The position numbers and the translations under genes were made by a program. From JBCBEX01 sp038528235 (GTDB lineage Bacteria; Bacteroidota; Rhodothermia; Rhodothermales; Rubricoccaceae), in assembly GCA_038528235.1 (NCBI GenBank), contig JBCBEX010000005.1, positions 39,547 to 103,546 of the forward strand: 64,000 nucleotides of DNA, read 5' to 3'. Below the pieces are notes generated by a model. That model was given only the letters and a program-made list of their open reading frames with translations, was not told the origin of the DNA and did not search any database. The first letter of the stretch is position 1. Each line of letters begins with the position of its first letter. Positions 9,048-17,700 of this stretch are shown here, piece by piece.

Positions 9048-10898
9048 ATGCCCTCGGACGTCGCGCCCACTGACGTACCCTCGCCTGCGCAGGCGGCCTC
9101 GGCTGCCGCGCTGCCCGCGGGTGCGTCTCCCCCAGCGCGCGCGCCGTTGCCGGCCGACCGTGCGCGGCTGCGCGAGCTTCGGCAGCTGCTGCTCGGCGAG
9201 GGCCAGGCCGCCTTCCTCGACCGCTGGCGCCAGTTCGCCGAGGAGAAGGTCGACGCGGACCTCCTCTCCGACGTACTGCCCGACGCGGTTCGTCTCCGCA
9301 GCCGCCTCGATGCCGAACGGGGCGACTCCGCCCTCGGCGACGCGCTCGCGCCGGCCATCGAGGAGGGCATCCAAGCCTCGGTGGCACGCAATCCGCAGCC
9401 GCTCGTCGACGCCATCTTTCCGATCATCGGCCCGGCGATCCGGCGCGCGATCCAGCAGGCGCTCGCCTCGTCGCTGCAGTCGGTCAACCAGGCCGTCGAA
9501 TACGGGCTAACATGGCGCGGGCTGCGCTGGCGCGTCGAGGCGTGGCGCAGCGGGCTGTCCATCGGCGAGGTGGCGCTGCGGGACACGCTCCGCTACCGCG
9601 TCGAGCAGGTGTTCCTGATCCACACCGAGACGAGCCTGCTGCTCCGCCACGCCGCCCTGCCGGGCCTTGCCGATGCCGAGGACGATGCCGACCTCGTGTC
9701 GGGCATGCTCTCAGCAGTGCAGACCTTCGTACGCGACTCGTTCCACGTGGACGACACCGAGGCCCTCGACGCGCTCCAGATGGGCGACCTCACCGTGTGG
9801 CTCGTGCCCGGCCCGGAGGCTGTCCTCGCCGCCGTGATCCGGGGCACGCCGCCACAGGAATTGCGCCTGCTCCTCACCGAAGGCATCGAGACGCTGCACC
9901 GTCGCCACGCGCGCGACCTCGCCGCATTCAGCGGCAACGTAGATCCGTTCGAGGCCGCCGACCCGGTGCTCTACGACCTGCTCGTGGAGCAACGTAAGCA
10001 GGACGCGAGCGTCTCGCCGATGGCATGGGTGCTGGTAGCGCTGCTCGCCCTCCTCGTCGGCTGGTGGGGATGGACGACGTTCGACCGCATGCAACGGTGG
10101 CAAGCCACCCTCGCCGACCTCGACGCACTCGACGGCCTCGACGTGATCACCGAGGAGCGCACGTGGGGCGCCTACCGCCTCGTGGGCCTCCGCGACCCCG
10201 ATGCGCCGCTGCCCGACTCGGTCCTCGCGCGCCACGGCTTCGCCGCTCAAGTCCTCGCCGATAGCCTCGATGCCAACGCCGTGCGGATGCGCTGGCTGCC
10301 CTACCAGTCCGACGCACCGTCCATTGTGTCCGCGCGTGCTGCTCGCATGCTCGACGCGCCGTCGACCGTCGCGTTCACCATGCGGGGCGACACGCTCGTC
10401 GGCGCTGGAATCGCCGCACGTCCCTGGATCATCAGCCTTCCCGAGGCGCTCCGTTTCGTCCCCAACGTGCGCGCGCTCGACGTGACCGGCGTACAGACCC
10501 GCACGGCCGCCGCCGCCCTCCCCGTCGAGGCTGCCTCGATCCGCTTCGCCACCGACGACGCCTTAGCCCCCGGGCAGGACGCCGCCCTCGATGCTCTCGT
10601 CGCCGACGTGCGGGCGCTCGCCGAGGCCACCGTGGACGACGCGCAGCCCATCGTGCTCTCGATCATCGGGCACACCGACGGGACGGGCAGCGCGGCACGC
10701 AACCAGCGCCTCAGCCTCCGCCGCGCCGCCGTCGTCCGCGATGCTCTTGCTCCGGTTCTCGCGGAAGCAGGACTGAGTGACCGCGTAGCGCTGCGTCTCG
10801 TCGCCGCCCGCGATGCCTTCCGGCTGGAGGAGGGCGCGTCGCTGCCGAGCCGCCGCGTCACGTTCGACGTGGAGACCGTGCCTATAACCGAGACGTAA
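9048..10898 (+). CDS. Inner-membrane protein with C-terminal OmpA (peptidoglycan-binding) domain
   Basis: A 616-residue protein with no cleavable signal peptide. The N-terminal ~320 residues are helical and probably cytoplasmic (RLRELRQLLLGEGQAAFLDR; AIFPIIGPAIRRAIQQAL). One strong transmembrane helix lies at about 325-345 (MAWVLVALLALLVGWWGW). The extracytoplasmic part ends in an OmpA/MotB domain (about 490-612: IRFATDDALAPGQ, then IGHTDGTGSAARNQRLSLRRA). The topology suggests a link between a cytoplasmic partner (perhaps the coiled-coil product of the preceding gene) and the cell wall. 'MotB-like' would be too specific: no channel-forming Asp is evident and there is no MotA-type neighbour. 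Confidence 0.85.
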   Translation: MPSDVAPTDVPSPAQAASAAALPAGASPPARAPLPADRARLRELRQLLLGEGQAAFLDRWRQFAEEKVDADLLSDVLPDAVRLRSRLDAERGDSALGDALAPAIEEGIQASVARNPQPLVDAIFPIIGPAIRRAIQQALASSLQSVNQAVEYGLTWRGLRWRVEAWRSGLSIGEVALRDTLRYRVEQVFLIHTETSLLLRHAALPGLADAEDDADLVSGMLSAVQTFVRDSFHVDDTEALDALQMGDLTVWLVPGPEAVLAAVIRGTPPQELRLLLTEGIETLHRRHARDLAAFSGNVDPFEAADPVLYDLLVEQRKQDASVSPMAWVLVALLALLVGWWGWTTFDRMQRWQATLADLDALDGLDVITEERTWGAYRLVGLRDPDAPLPDSVLARHGFAAQVLADSLDANAVRMRWLPYQSDAPSIVSARAARMLDAPSTVAFTMRGDTLVGAGIAARPWIISLPEALRFVPNVRALDVTGVQTRTAAAALPVEAASIRFATDDALAPGQDAALDALVADVRALAEATVDDAQPIVLSIIGHTDGTGSAARNQRLSLRRAAVVRDALAPVLAEAGLSDRVALRLVAARDAFRLEEGASLPSRRVTFDVETVPITET

Positions 10899-10974
10899 GG
10901 CGCTCCGTGGGATCCCGCCGAGGCCTCCCGCGTGTGACCGCCCCGCGCCCGCTTAACACCGTACACCTCTCCCC

Positions 10975-12195
10975 ATGTCTACCGCGACCCCCACCCTCAA
11001 CGGCAGCGGCCACGCCGCGACCATCCCCGGCTCCGACGCCGACTTCTACGCCCTCGAACTGCTCCTCACCGACGAGGAGCGCGCCGTTGTGAACCGCGTG
11101 CGGGCGTTCATGGAGACGCAGGTCGTCCCCGTCATCAACGACCACTGGATGCGGGCGTCGTTCCCGCACGACCTGCTCCCGGCGTTCGCCGAGACGGGCA
11201 TCTTCGGGCTGCCCTACGAGGGCTACGGCTGCCTGGGCGGCTCCAAGATTCTGAACGGGCTGGTCGAGCGGACGATCTCGGAGTATGACCCCTCGATGGG
11301 CACCTTCTTCGGCGTCCAGAGCGGCCTCGCGATGGGCTCGATCTACCTCCTCGGCTCCGACGCGCAGAAGGAGCGCTGGCTCCCGGCGATGCAGCAGCTG
11401 GAGAAGATTGGCTCGTTCGGGCTGACCGAGCCCGAGGTCGGCAGCGCGATCTCGCGCGAGATGGGCACGACCGCACGCCGCGACGGTGACACGTGGGTGC
11501 TCAACGGCCAGAAGAAGTGGATCGGCAACGGTACCTTCGCCGACGTGAACATCGTCTGGGCGCGCGACGAGGCCGACAACCAGATCAAGGGCTTCCTCGT
11601 CGAGGGCGACGCGCCGGGCTTCTCGGCGGAGAAGATGGAAAACAAGATGGCGCTGCGCGTCGTCCAGAACGCCGTCCTGACGATGGACGACTGCCGCATC
11701 CCGGCGGACGCGAAGCTCGAAGGCGCGAACAGCTTCCGCGACACGGCGCGCGTGCTCAAGATGACGCGCGTGGGCGTCGCCTGGCAGGCCGTCGGCTGCG
11801 CGGCCGGGGCCTACAAGCTGGCGCTCGATTACGCGAAGCAGCGCCATCAGTTTGGCCGCCCCATCGCTGGGTTCCAGCTCGTGCAGGACCTCCTCGTGCG
11901 CATGCTCGGCAACGTCACCGCCGCAGGCTGCCTCGCGATGCGTCTGACGGAGCTTCAAGAGGCGGGGCTGATGAGCAACGAGCAGGCGTCGCTCGCGAAG
12001 GCGTTCTGCACCGTCAAGTGCCGCGAGACGGTCGGCTGGGCGCGCGAACTCCTCGGCGGCAACGGCATCCTGCTGGAGCACCACGTCGGCCGCTTCGTCG
12101 CCGACTGCGAGGCGATCTACTCCTACGAGGGCACGCGCGAGATCAACAGCCTCATCGTCGGCCGCGCCATCACCGGCGAGAGCGCGTTCGTTTAG
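10975..12195 (+). CDS. Acyl-CoA dehydrogenase (glutaryl-CoA dehydrogenase/ACX4-like)
   Basis: A 406-residue flavoenzyme of the acyl-CoA dehydrogenase superfamily, oxidising an acyl-CoA to the enoyl-CoA with FAD. Visible motifs are FGLTEPEVGS and KKWIGNGTFAD (FAD/substrate region), RHQFGRPIAGFQ, ARELLGGNGI, and the base-containing YSYEGTREINSLIVGRAITG near the C-terminus. The YEGT context places it with glutaryl-CoA dehydrogenases. However, the segment GTFFGVQSG lacks the Arg that binds the glutaryl carboxylate, and the ENKMALRIVQN-like block resembles plant peroxisomal ACX4 as I recall it. A short- or branched-chain acyl-CoA substrate is therefore more likely. The gene appears monocistronic. 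Confidence 0.88.
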   Translation: MSTATPTLNGSGHAATIPGSDADFYALELLLTDEERAVVNRVRAFMETQVVPVINDHWMRASFPHDLLPAFAETGIFGLPYEGYGCLGGSKILNGLVERTISEYDPSMGTFFGVQSGLAMGSIYLLGSDAQKERWLPAMQQLEKIGSFGLTEPEVGSAISREMGTTARRDGDTWVLNGQKKWIGNGTFADVNIVWARDEADNQIKGFLVEGDAPGFSAEKMENKMALRVVQNAVLTMDDCRIPADAKLEGANSFRDTARVLKMTRVGVAWQAVGCAAGAYKLALDYAKQRHQFGRPIAGFQLVQDLLVRMLGNVTAAGCLAMRLTELQEAGLMSNEQASLAKAFCTVKCRETVGWARELLGGNGILLEHHVGRFVADCEAIYSYEGTREINSLIVGRAITGESAFV

Positions 12196-12204
12196 GAGAT
12201 CGCA

Positions 12205-12274
12205 GGTCATAGGTCCCATGTCGCAGGTCTTCGGAGGCTGACAGACCTGCGACCTATAACCTTGGACCTGCGAC
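12205..12274. terminator. Bidirectional terminator built from GTCGCAGGTC repeats
   Basis: The gap between two convergent genes is filled by inverted copies of GTCGCAGGTC (12220-12229 pairing with 12244-12253), flanked by further AGGTC/GACCT units. It is likely a shared transcription stop. The motif recurs at other gene ends in the window. Confidence 0.6.
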
Positions 12275-12275
12275 G

Positions 12276-12743
12276 CTAGGCCGCCGGGTTCATCCGCCAG
12301 AGGGCAAGGTTGAGCGCGGCGGCGTAGGTCACCCAGATGAGGTACGGAACGAGGAGCGCCCCCGCGAGCGGCTTCGTCGCCCAGAAGAGCCCCATCGTGA
12401 GCGCGATGGCGAGCCACAGCCCGGCGATGTCGAGGAAGGCGAGGCCCATGTCGTGCCGCCCGAAGAAGAGCCACGACCACGCCGCGTTGAGCACGAGTTG
12501 CAGGCCGTAGACCGTGAAGGCCTTGCGCGCGCCCTCGAACCCGACCTCGCGCCACACGAGCCAACCCGACACCGCGATCAGCAGGTAGAGGACCGACCAC
12601 GCGACGGGAAAGAGCCAGTTCGGCGGCGTCCACGCGGGCTTGTCGAGCGCCGTATACCACGTGCCGGGCTCGAAGCGGGAGCCGGTCGCGGCCACCACCG
12701 CAACGACGGCGACAAAGCCGAGGAGGACGAGGAAGTCACGCAT
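12276..12743 (-). CDS. tspO: TspO/MBR family membrane protein
   Basis: A 155-residue protein with five predicted transmembrane helices and the full TspO signature: GTWYTALDKPAWTPPNW followed by FPVAWSVLYLLIA, the NAAWSWLFFG motif of helix III, and the C-terminal PYLIWVTYAAALNLALWRMN. TspO proteins bind porphyrins and cholesterol-like ligands and modulate tetrapyrrole or stress signalling. No tetrapyrrole gene lies nearby. The start at 12743 puts the first membrane helix right at the N-terminus, as usual for the family. It is convergent with the acyl-CoA dehydrogenase gene. Confidence 0.93.
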   Translation of the reverse strand: MRDFLVLLGFVAVVAVVAATGSRFEPGTWYTALDKPAWTPPNWLFPVAWSVLYLLIAVSGWLVWREVGFEGARKAFTVYGLQLVLNAAWSWLFFGRHDMGLAFLDIAGLWLAIALTMGLFWATKPLAGALLVPYLIWVTYAAALNLALWRMNPAA

Positions 12744-12755
12744 GGGAGCTAGCGA

Positions 12756-13244
12756 TTAGTCGAGGTGTTGGTGCAGAAACGCCCAGACTTCGTCGAGCGT
12801 CACCCCATTCTGCTGGGCCACGACGAGCGGATGGTCTGCCTTATGGAGTACGATCTGCGGCCGCGAACCGTCCCCCTGGAAGTGGACGGTGGTCTTCAGG
12901 TTGAGGCTGGACACGCCCTGAAAAACGAAGTCGTTGGAGAGCCAGCCAAACGTGGGTGCGAGGTCGCCATCGTCGTCGAAGTGCTCCGCGTACTGCCAGA
13001 AATTGTCTGGCTTCTGGGACACCCACGCTCCGATCCCGAAGCGTTCGTCGTGGTCTAGAACGGGAAGTTCGAGGACGCCTCGGATGAAGTAGGCCTCACT
13101 GTCGACGACGCATAGGTCGTCACTAGCGCGAACTCGGTCGGGCCACTCCGACTGCGGTACGGAGCTCGCAGCCGACGGGCTTCGAAAGCCCAGGTCAGGC
13201 AATTCAGTGTGGAGTTGGCCGCATGAAGAGCAGAGGTAGGCCAT
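12756..13244 (-). CDS. DUF2199 family protein
   Basis: A 162-residue soluble protein. I choose the ATG at 13244 (MAYLCSSCGQLH), which matches the usual N-terminus; a GTG four codons upstream (13256) is possible. Family features visible are the N-terminal CSSCG zinc-ribbon-like knuckle, DDLCVVDSEAYFIRGVLELPVLD in the middle, GIGAWVSQK, FGWLSND, and RPQIVLHKADHPLVVAQQNGVT near the end. DUF2199 proteins have no known function and occur sporadically. The stop codon lies 12 bp upstream of tspO on the same strand, so the two may be cotranscribed. Confidence 0.8.
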   Translation of the reverse strand: MAYLCSSCGQLHTELPDLGFRSPSAASSVPQSEWPDRVRASDDLCVVDSEAYFIRGVLELPVLDHDERFGIGAWVSQKPDNFWQYAEHFDDDGDLAPTFGWLSNDFVFQGVSSLNLKTTVHFQGDGSRPQIVLHKADHPLVVAQQNGVTLDEVWAFLHQHLD

Positions 13245-13271
13245 CAGCTTTACCACCCATGACTGTAAGAA

Positions 13272-13541
13272 CTAAGAGGGGTCGCTATCGGAGCGAGCGC
13301 TAAGGACCATCGCGCCTTCGAATCCATACCAGACCACGTTGAGGACGACCCCAACGACGAGGAAAAACGGCGGTCCGGTGACGATCGCCCACCAGCAGAG
13401 TGTAGTGAGCACACCCCAGATCAGCGCCCGCGCCCTGTACCGTGCGATGCTGCCCTCGCGCCGTCTACGAGCGACCTGGGCAATCAGCAACCGCGAGCAC
13501 ACGACAGAACCAAACGCTGCGAGCGCGGCGAGGTAGAGCAT
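13272..13541 (-). CDS. Small membrane protein, unknown
   Basis: An 89-residue protein with two or three hydrophobic helices (about 1-20, 42-58 and 62-80), an Arg-rich cytoplasmic loop (RRRREGSIARYRAR) and a polar C-terminal tail. I recognise no family. It lies between the DUF2199 gene and a lipoprotein-like gene on the same strand with very short gaps, suggesting one transcript of small genes ending in tspO. Confidence 0.6.
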   Translation of the reverse strand: MLYLAALAAFGSVVCSRLLIAQVARRRREGSIARYRARALIWGVLTTLCWWAIVTGPPFFLVVGVVLNVVWYGFEGAMVLSARSDSDPS

Positions 13542-13547
13542 GGCAGC

Positions 13548-14012
13548 CTAGTCGACCAACGCATCGAGGCGGTTGCCGCGGAGCGTCACACCGTCGATGA
13601 GCGCCTCGGTGAGCGTGCCGTCGTCGGCGAAGCGGCAGGCGGCAGTGCCCTCTTGCGGCTGGTTACGCGTGTTGATGACCTCGTAGCCGAAGACCACGCT
13701 GCCGTCCTCGATCTGCAGCGTCCCGTCAAGGATGGTGACGGCGTTGGGCAGGCCGTGGTAGTGCTGCGCCACGCCGGCGCAAGTCGCTACGAGCGGATCT
13801 ATCGGGGCTTGGCAGCCAAGCCACAGGAGCGGAAGGAGCGCGAACGAGAACAGAAGCCGTGTCCGGCTCCCCCCGTTTGACGCGTCCCCTAAAAGAACGT
13901 CAGGGTGGCGGTCAAACTGTCCCCCTCGCTCGCGAGGGGGACAGCTTCGCGACCCTTCACGGGGAGCGGAGCGGGGGGAGCCGTCCCAATAGAAGGCGTG
14001 AGGGTAGTCCAT
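13548..14012 (-). CDS. Putative small lipoprotein whose N-terminus is built from an inserted repeat element
   Basis: The open frame of 154 codons starts at an ATG at 14012, but codons 11-50 are the translated cloverleaf repeat at 13864-13983. Only after it comes a lipoprotein signal peptide (RTRLLFSFALLPLLWLGC) and a ~95-residue mature part (ATCAGVAQHYHGLPNAVTILDGT, VINTRNQPQEGTAACRF). No ATG lies between the repeat and the signal peptide. Either the element separated the original start codon from its signal sequence, or a non-standard start is used. If translated from 14012, the signal peptide would be internal and export doubtful. The family is unknown. The gene may be functionally damaged. 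Confidence 0.55.
   Translation of the reverse strand: MDYPHAFYWDGSPRSAPREGSRSCPPRERGGQFDRHPDVLLGDASNGGSRTRLLFSFALLPLLWLGCQAPIDPLVATCAGVAQHYHGLPNAVTILDGTLQIEDGSVVFGYEVINTRNQPQEGTAACRFADDGTLTEALIDGVTLRGNRLDALVD
13865..13982. repeat. Cloverleaf palindromic element, copy a
   Basis: Outer inverted repeat GGCTCCCCCC / GGGGGGAGCC, extendable by one pair to 13864-13983 (120 bp). Arm 1 is GTTTGAC...GTCAAAC; the centre CTGTCCCCCTCGC / GCGAGGGGGACAG; arm 2 GCTTCGC...GCGGAGC with one wobble. It lies inside the open frame of the lipoprotein gene and preserves that frame. Confidence 0.88.
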
Positions 14013-14017
14013 AGCAG

Positions 14018-14341
14018 TCAGAGCGAGCGGAGGAGATCGACGAGCGCCCGCACAGCGGGGCGGTCGTCCGGGAGCGCATCGCGCCAGGCCAGCGCGGGAC
14101 CGTCCGGCGGGTCGAGTGCGAGGCGGTGCGTCAAGCTACCACCCGAACCGGGCAGCGCCGCCTTCCAATCGACGGCCGCGACGGCGTCGGCGAGCGCGGC
14201 GCGCTCGGCATCGGTGAGGACGCGCCGGTCGGCTCCGTGCGTGACGTAGCTCCCGCTGAACACCTCCACCGTCCCGTCAGGAAAGACCTCGGCGGACGCG
14301 CTGTAGTCGTACTCGCCCTGGATGACGTAGCGGAGGTGCAT
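14018..14341 (-). CDS. Conserved-looking small soluble protein, unknown
   Basis: A 107-residue protein with no signal peptide or membrane segment. The N-terminal half is beta-rich (LRYVIQGEYDYSASAEVFPDGTVEVFSGS). The C-terminal half contains VLTDAERAALADAVAAVDWKAALPGSGGSLTHRLAL, a pattern like small proteins that score a numeric property along a query peptide. I do not recognise the family. It is flanked within 6 bp by two same-strand genes, consistent with an operon with the VOC-family gene upstream. Confidence 0.6.
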   Translation of the reverse strand: MHLRYVIQGEYDYSASAEVFPDGTVEVFSGSYVTHGADRRVLTDAERAALADAVAAVDWKAALPGSGGSLTHRLALDPPDGPALAWRDALPDDRPAVRALVDLLRSL

Positions 14342-14346
14342 GAGCG

Positions 14347-14730
14347 TCAGGCGTGCACGCGGTTGGCGATTTCGACCAGGTTGTCGTCAGGATCGCGGAC
14401 GTAGACTGAACGAATCGGCCCCGTCGCGCCAGTCCGGTCTACCGGCCCCTCGACCACGGCGATGCTGAGACGCGACAGCCGCTCGGCCACCTCCTCGACC
14501 GGCACACCCGTCAGAAAGCATAGGTCGGCCGAGCCGGGCGTCGGGGCGTCGGCTTTCGGCTCGAACTCGTGCCCAGCGCAGTGGAGGTTGATCTTCTGCG
14601 ACCCGAAGTGCAACGCCTTTCGGCCCTCCCCGAACGTGACGACCTCCATGCCGAGCGCTTCCGTGTAGAAGGCGATCGTCGCGTCGAGGTCGCGCACGGT
14701 GAGGACGAGGTGATCGAGGCTGTCGATCAT
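14347..14730 (-). CDS. VOC-family (glyoxalase/bleomycin-resistance-like) protein
   Basis: A 127-residue protein with the paired beta-alpha-beta-beta-beta modules of the vicinal-oxygen-chelate fold: DHLVLTVRDLDATIAFYTEALGMEVVTF at the N-terminus and SVYVRDPDDNLVEIANRV at the C-terminus. Likely metal ligands are the His after IDSLD, a mid-protein residue near KINLHCAGHEF, and the Glu of LVEI. It resembles the small 'VOC virulence protein' subgroup whose substrate is unknown. It probably acts as a dimer in the cytoplasm. It is separated from the following small gene by 5 bp. Confidence 0.88.
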   Translation of the reverse strand: MIDSLDHLVLTVRDLDATIAFYTEALGMEVVTFGEGRKALHFGSQKINLHCAGHEFEPKADAPTPGSADLCFLTGVPVEEVAERLSRLSIAVVEGPVDRTGATGPIRSVYVRDPDDNLVEIANRVHA

Positions 14731-14745
14731 GGTTAGTGGATCAGA

Positions 14746-17700
14746 TCAGACGCCGACACGCTCGGTGGGGCGCACGACCACCGTGCCGGTCGCCGTGCGG
14801 CCGTTGACCTCGGGCTCGTACATCAACTCCGCCTGCGCGGGCGGGTGGACGAACGTGCCGGGCGTGGTCGCGCGGGCGAGGTAGGTGTAGGTGTGCTCGC
14901 CGCGCCGGAGGTAGTCGGCGAAGAGCAGCACGCGGTCGTCGCGGAGTTCGGTATGGTTGAACGAGCCCCACCACTGGCCGGAGCCGGTCTCCTGCTGGGC
15001 GAGCACGCCCGACGTCTGGAACGCCGGGTTGAGCGCTTCGAGACCCGCCGGGAGCGCGTCGTCCACGACCACGTAGTTGCGCGTCGCCGGACTCGTGAGC
15101 CGCAGCGTCACGCGGACGAGTTGCCCCGCGTCGAGCGTGATTGTGCGGCTGTCCGTCGTGACGGGGTTGCCGACCGCGTTGCCCGAGCCGTCGAGGCGCT
15201 GGATGGTGCGCTGGACGGCGAGGCCCCGGTTGGCGGCCTCGACCGGCGCACTCGTGTAGGTCTCGGCGAGGAGCGAGTAGTACGCCCGCCCTGTCCCGTC
15301 CACGTTCACCTCGATGGGCAGCTCCTCACCCGACGGCATCGCGGTCGGATCAACGGTGGCTTCTTCGGCGGTGAGCGAGCGGCCCTGGAACGAGGCGTTC
15401 AGCACCTCGCGTCCGGCAAGCTGGACGGTGGCGGTGAAGTTCGGGTCGGTCGTCTCGAACGCCGCCTGGTAGGCACGCAGCGCGTCGAGGACGGCGGCGT
15501 TCTCCTGCGTGCTCGCCCAATGGCCGGTCGTGCGCGAGCGGATGAGGTACTGCACCATCCGCTCGGTCAACTGCCGCACATCGCTCGACGGCGTCGACTC
15601 GATGAGCGCGGTCATGCCGAAGGCCGTCGAGCGCACGTCAGACGAGAAGATCCAGCCCCAGGACTCGCCAGTCTGCGCGGCGAGGTAGGCCGTCGTGCCC
15701 TCGGTCGTGGTGCGCCCACGCAGCCCATCGGCGAGCGGTTGCGCGTAGCCGTTGAGCGACCCGCGATCCGCGAGCGCGATGGTCCGGAGGAGGTGGCTCT
15801 GAAGCTCCGCACTCGGCGTGGCCGTCGGCTGCGTGTAGCGCTCGGCGAGCGCCTGCACCTCAGCTTCGAGGACGCGGTCGTGGCGGGCCAGCGCGTAGAG
15901 CATCAGCGCGCGCGACGTGTCCCAAACATCACGGGTGTAGTAGTCGGGCTGCATCCCGCTGTCTTTGACAAGCGTGGCGAGCGCGTCGACGGCCTCGCGG
16001 GTGAGCGGCTGCGGCACGTCATAGCCCGCTGCGTCGGCCTCGGCGAGCGCGAGCACGGCGTAGGCGGTGGCGTACGGGCTTACGTAGCGCCCGCCCTTCC
16101 AAAGCGCGAACCCTCGCCCCATCCAGTAGGCGTCGAGGCTCCCGAGCCACTCATTCACGACGGCCTCGCGGTCGCCATCAAGCGCGTCGAGGTCGAAGAG
16201 GTCGAGCAGGTCCTCGGCGACGAGGAGCGGCCGGATGCGGCTCGTGCGCTGTTCGAGGCAGCCGTAGGGGTACTGGAAGAGGTAGCGCGTCGCGCCGTCG
16301 AGGCCGACCATCGCCGTGGAGGCCACGCGCACCTCGACCTGCCCGACGCCGGGCACGCGGTCCGACGGCAGTACAAGCGCTTCCCTCGCGGCGTCTGCGG
16401 TCGAGGCGAACGTCGCCGAGGCTTCCTTCGTCACCGGCAGCGCGATGTCGAGCGGTACTTCGAGGCCGTCACGCTCGCTGCCGAGTTCGGCGGTAAAGCG
16501 GAGGTTGGCGGTGCCCAACTGTTCGATGTCCCAGGCGAAGCGCACCTCGCGCGTCTCGCCCTTCGCGAGCGTCACCGTGCGCCGGGCCTCGCCGTCGAGC
16601 GCGATGCCGTCGGCGCGGGCCGTCACGACGGCCGGACCTGCCTGCCCCGTGCGGTTCGTGACGAGGACGCCTGCCTCGAACGTGTCACCCAGTCTGGCAA
16701 ACCGTGGGAGTGCCGGCTGCAGCACGAGCGGTTTCGTCACCACGATGTCGGTCTGGCCCTGCCCGAAGCGGTGGTCGCGCGTCAGCCCGACGGCCATCAG
16801 CCGGAACGTAGTCAGGTTCTCGGGCAACTCGAACGTCACCGTCGCACGGCCACTCCCGTCGGTGCGGATGGCCGGGGCCCAGTGCGCGAGCGGGCGGAAG
16901 TCGGAGCGCAGCAGCCGGTCGGCGTCCTCACCGCCGCCGCCGCCTTCGTCCTCTTCCTTCTCGCCGAAGTCACGCTGCTCGACGAGGTTGGCGAGCGTCT
17001 CGCTCGTCGTCACGCCGAGGGCGCGCGGGCCGTAGAACGTCTGGAACGGGTCCGGCATCGCGTAGCCGATGAGGTTGAGCACGCCCGCGTCAGCCGCGGC
17101 GAAGGCGATCTCGCCCTCGACGCCTCGCCCGCCGACGTCCGTGAGTTGGAGGTCGACGGTGACGGTCCCGCCTGGCTCGTACGTCGTCTCGCCAGGCTCG
17201 ACCTCAACGGTCAGATGCCGTCCCTGCGCGCTGACGGGGAGGTTGACATAGCCAATCTTGAAGCTTGGTGCGCCGAGGTCCTCGCCGGCCGACGGCTGTG
17301 CGGTGCGGCCACTCAGCAGGATCACGCTCACGAAGGCGTTTGGAAGGTGCTGCTCGCCGAGCGGCACCTCGATCTGCGGCGCGCTGCCCTCGACCTCCAC
17401 GACGCGGCTGGAGATGATGCCTTCGCGCTCGACGGTCACGAGGGCGGTCGCCTGCTCATACGGCGACGGCACGAGGATGCGCGCTGTCTCGCCGGGGGCA
17501 TAGCTGTTCTTGTCGGCGACGAGGTCGAGGTGGTCGTCGTCGGAGCGCTCCCAGGCGACGTAGCCCGCGCCGGTGGCGTAGAAGTAGGCCTCGGTCTTGA
17601 TGACGTTGCCGCGCACGTCGTAGCCCGTCGCCCGGACGATGTAGCTGCCGCCGAGCCGCACCGGCATCCGCAGCCGCACGGCACGCCCGGCCTCGGTCTC

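Noticed and set aside
10882..12660. A 592-codon minus-strand frame opposite the acyl-CoA dehydrogenase
   Set aside because: Antisense high-GC shadow crossing a convergent gene pair and a terminator.
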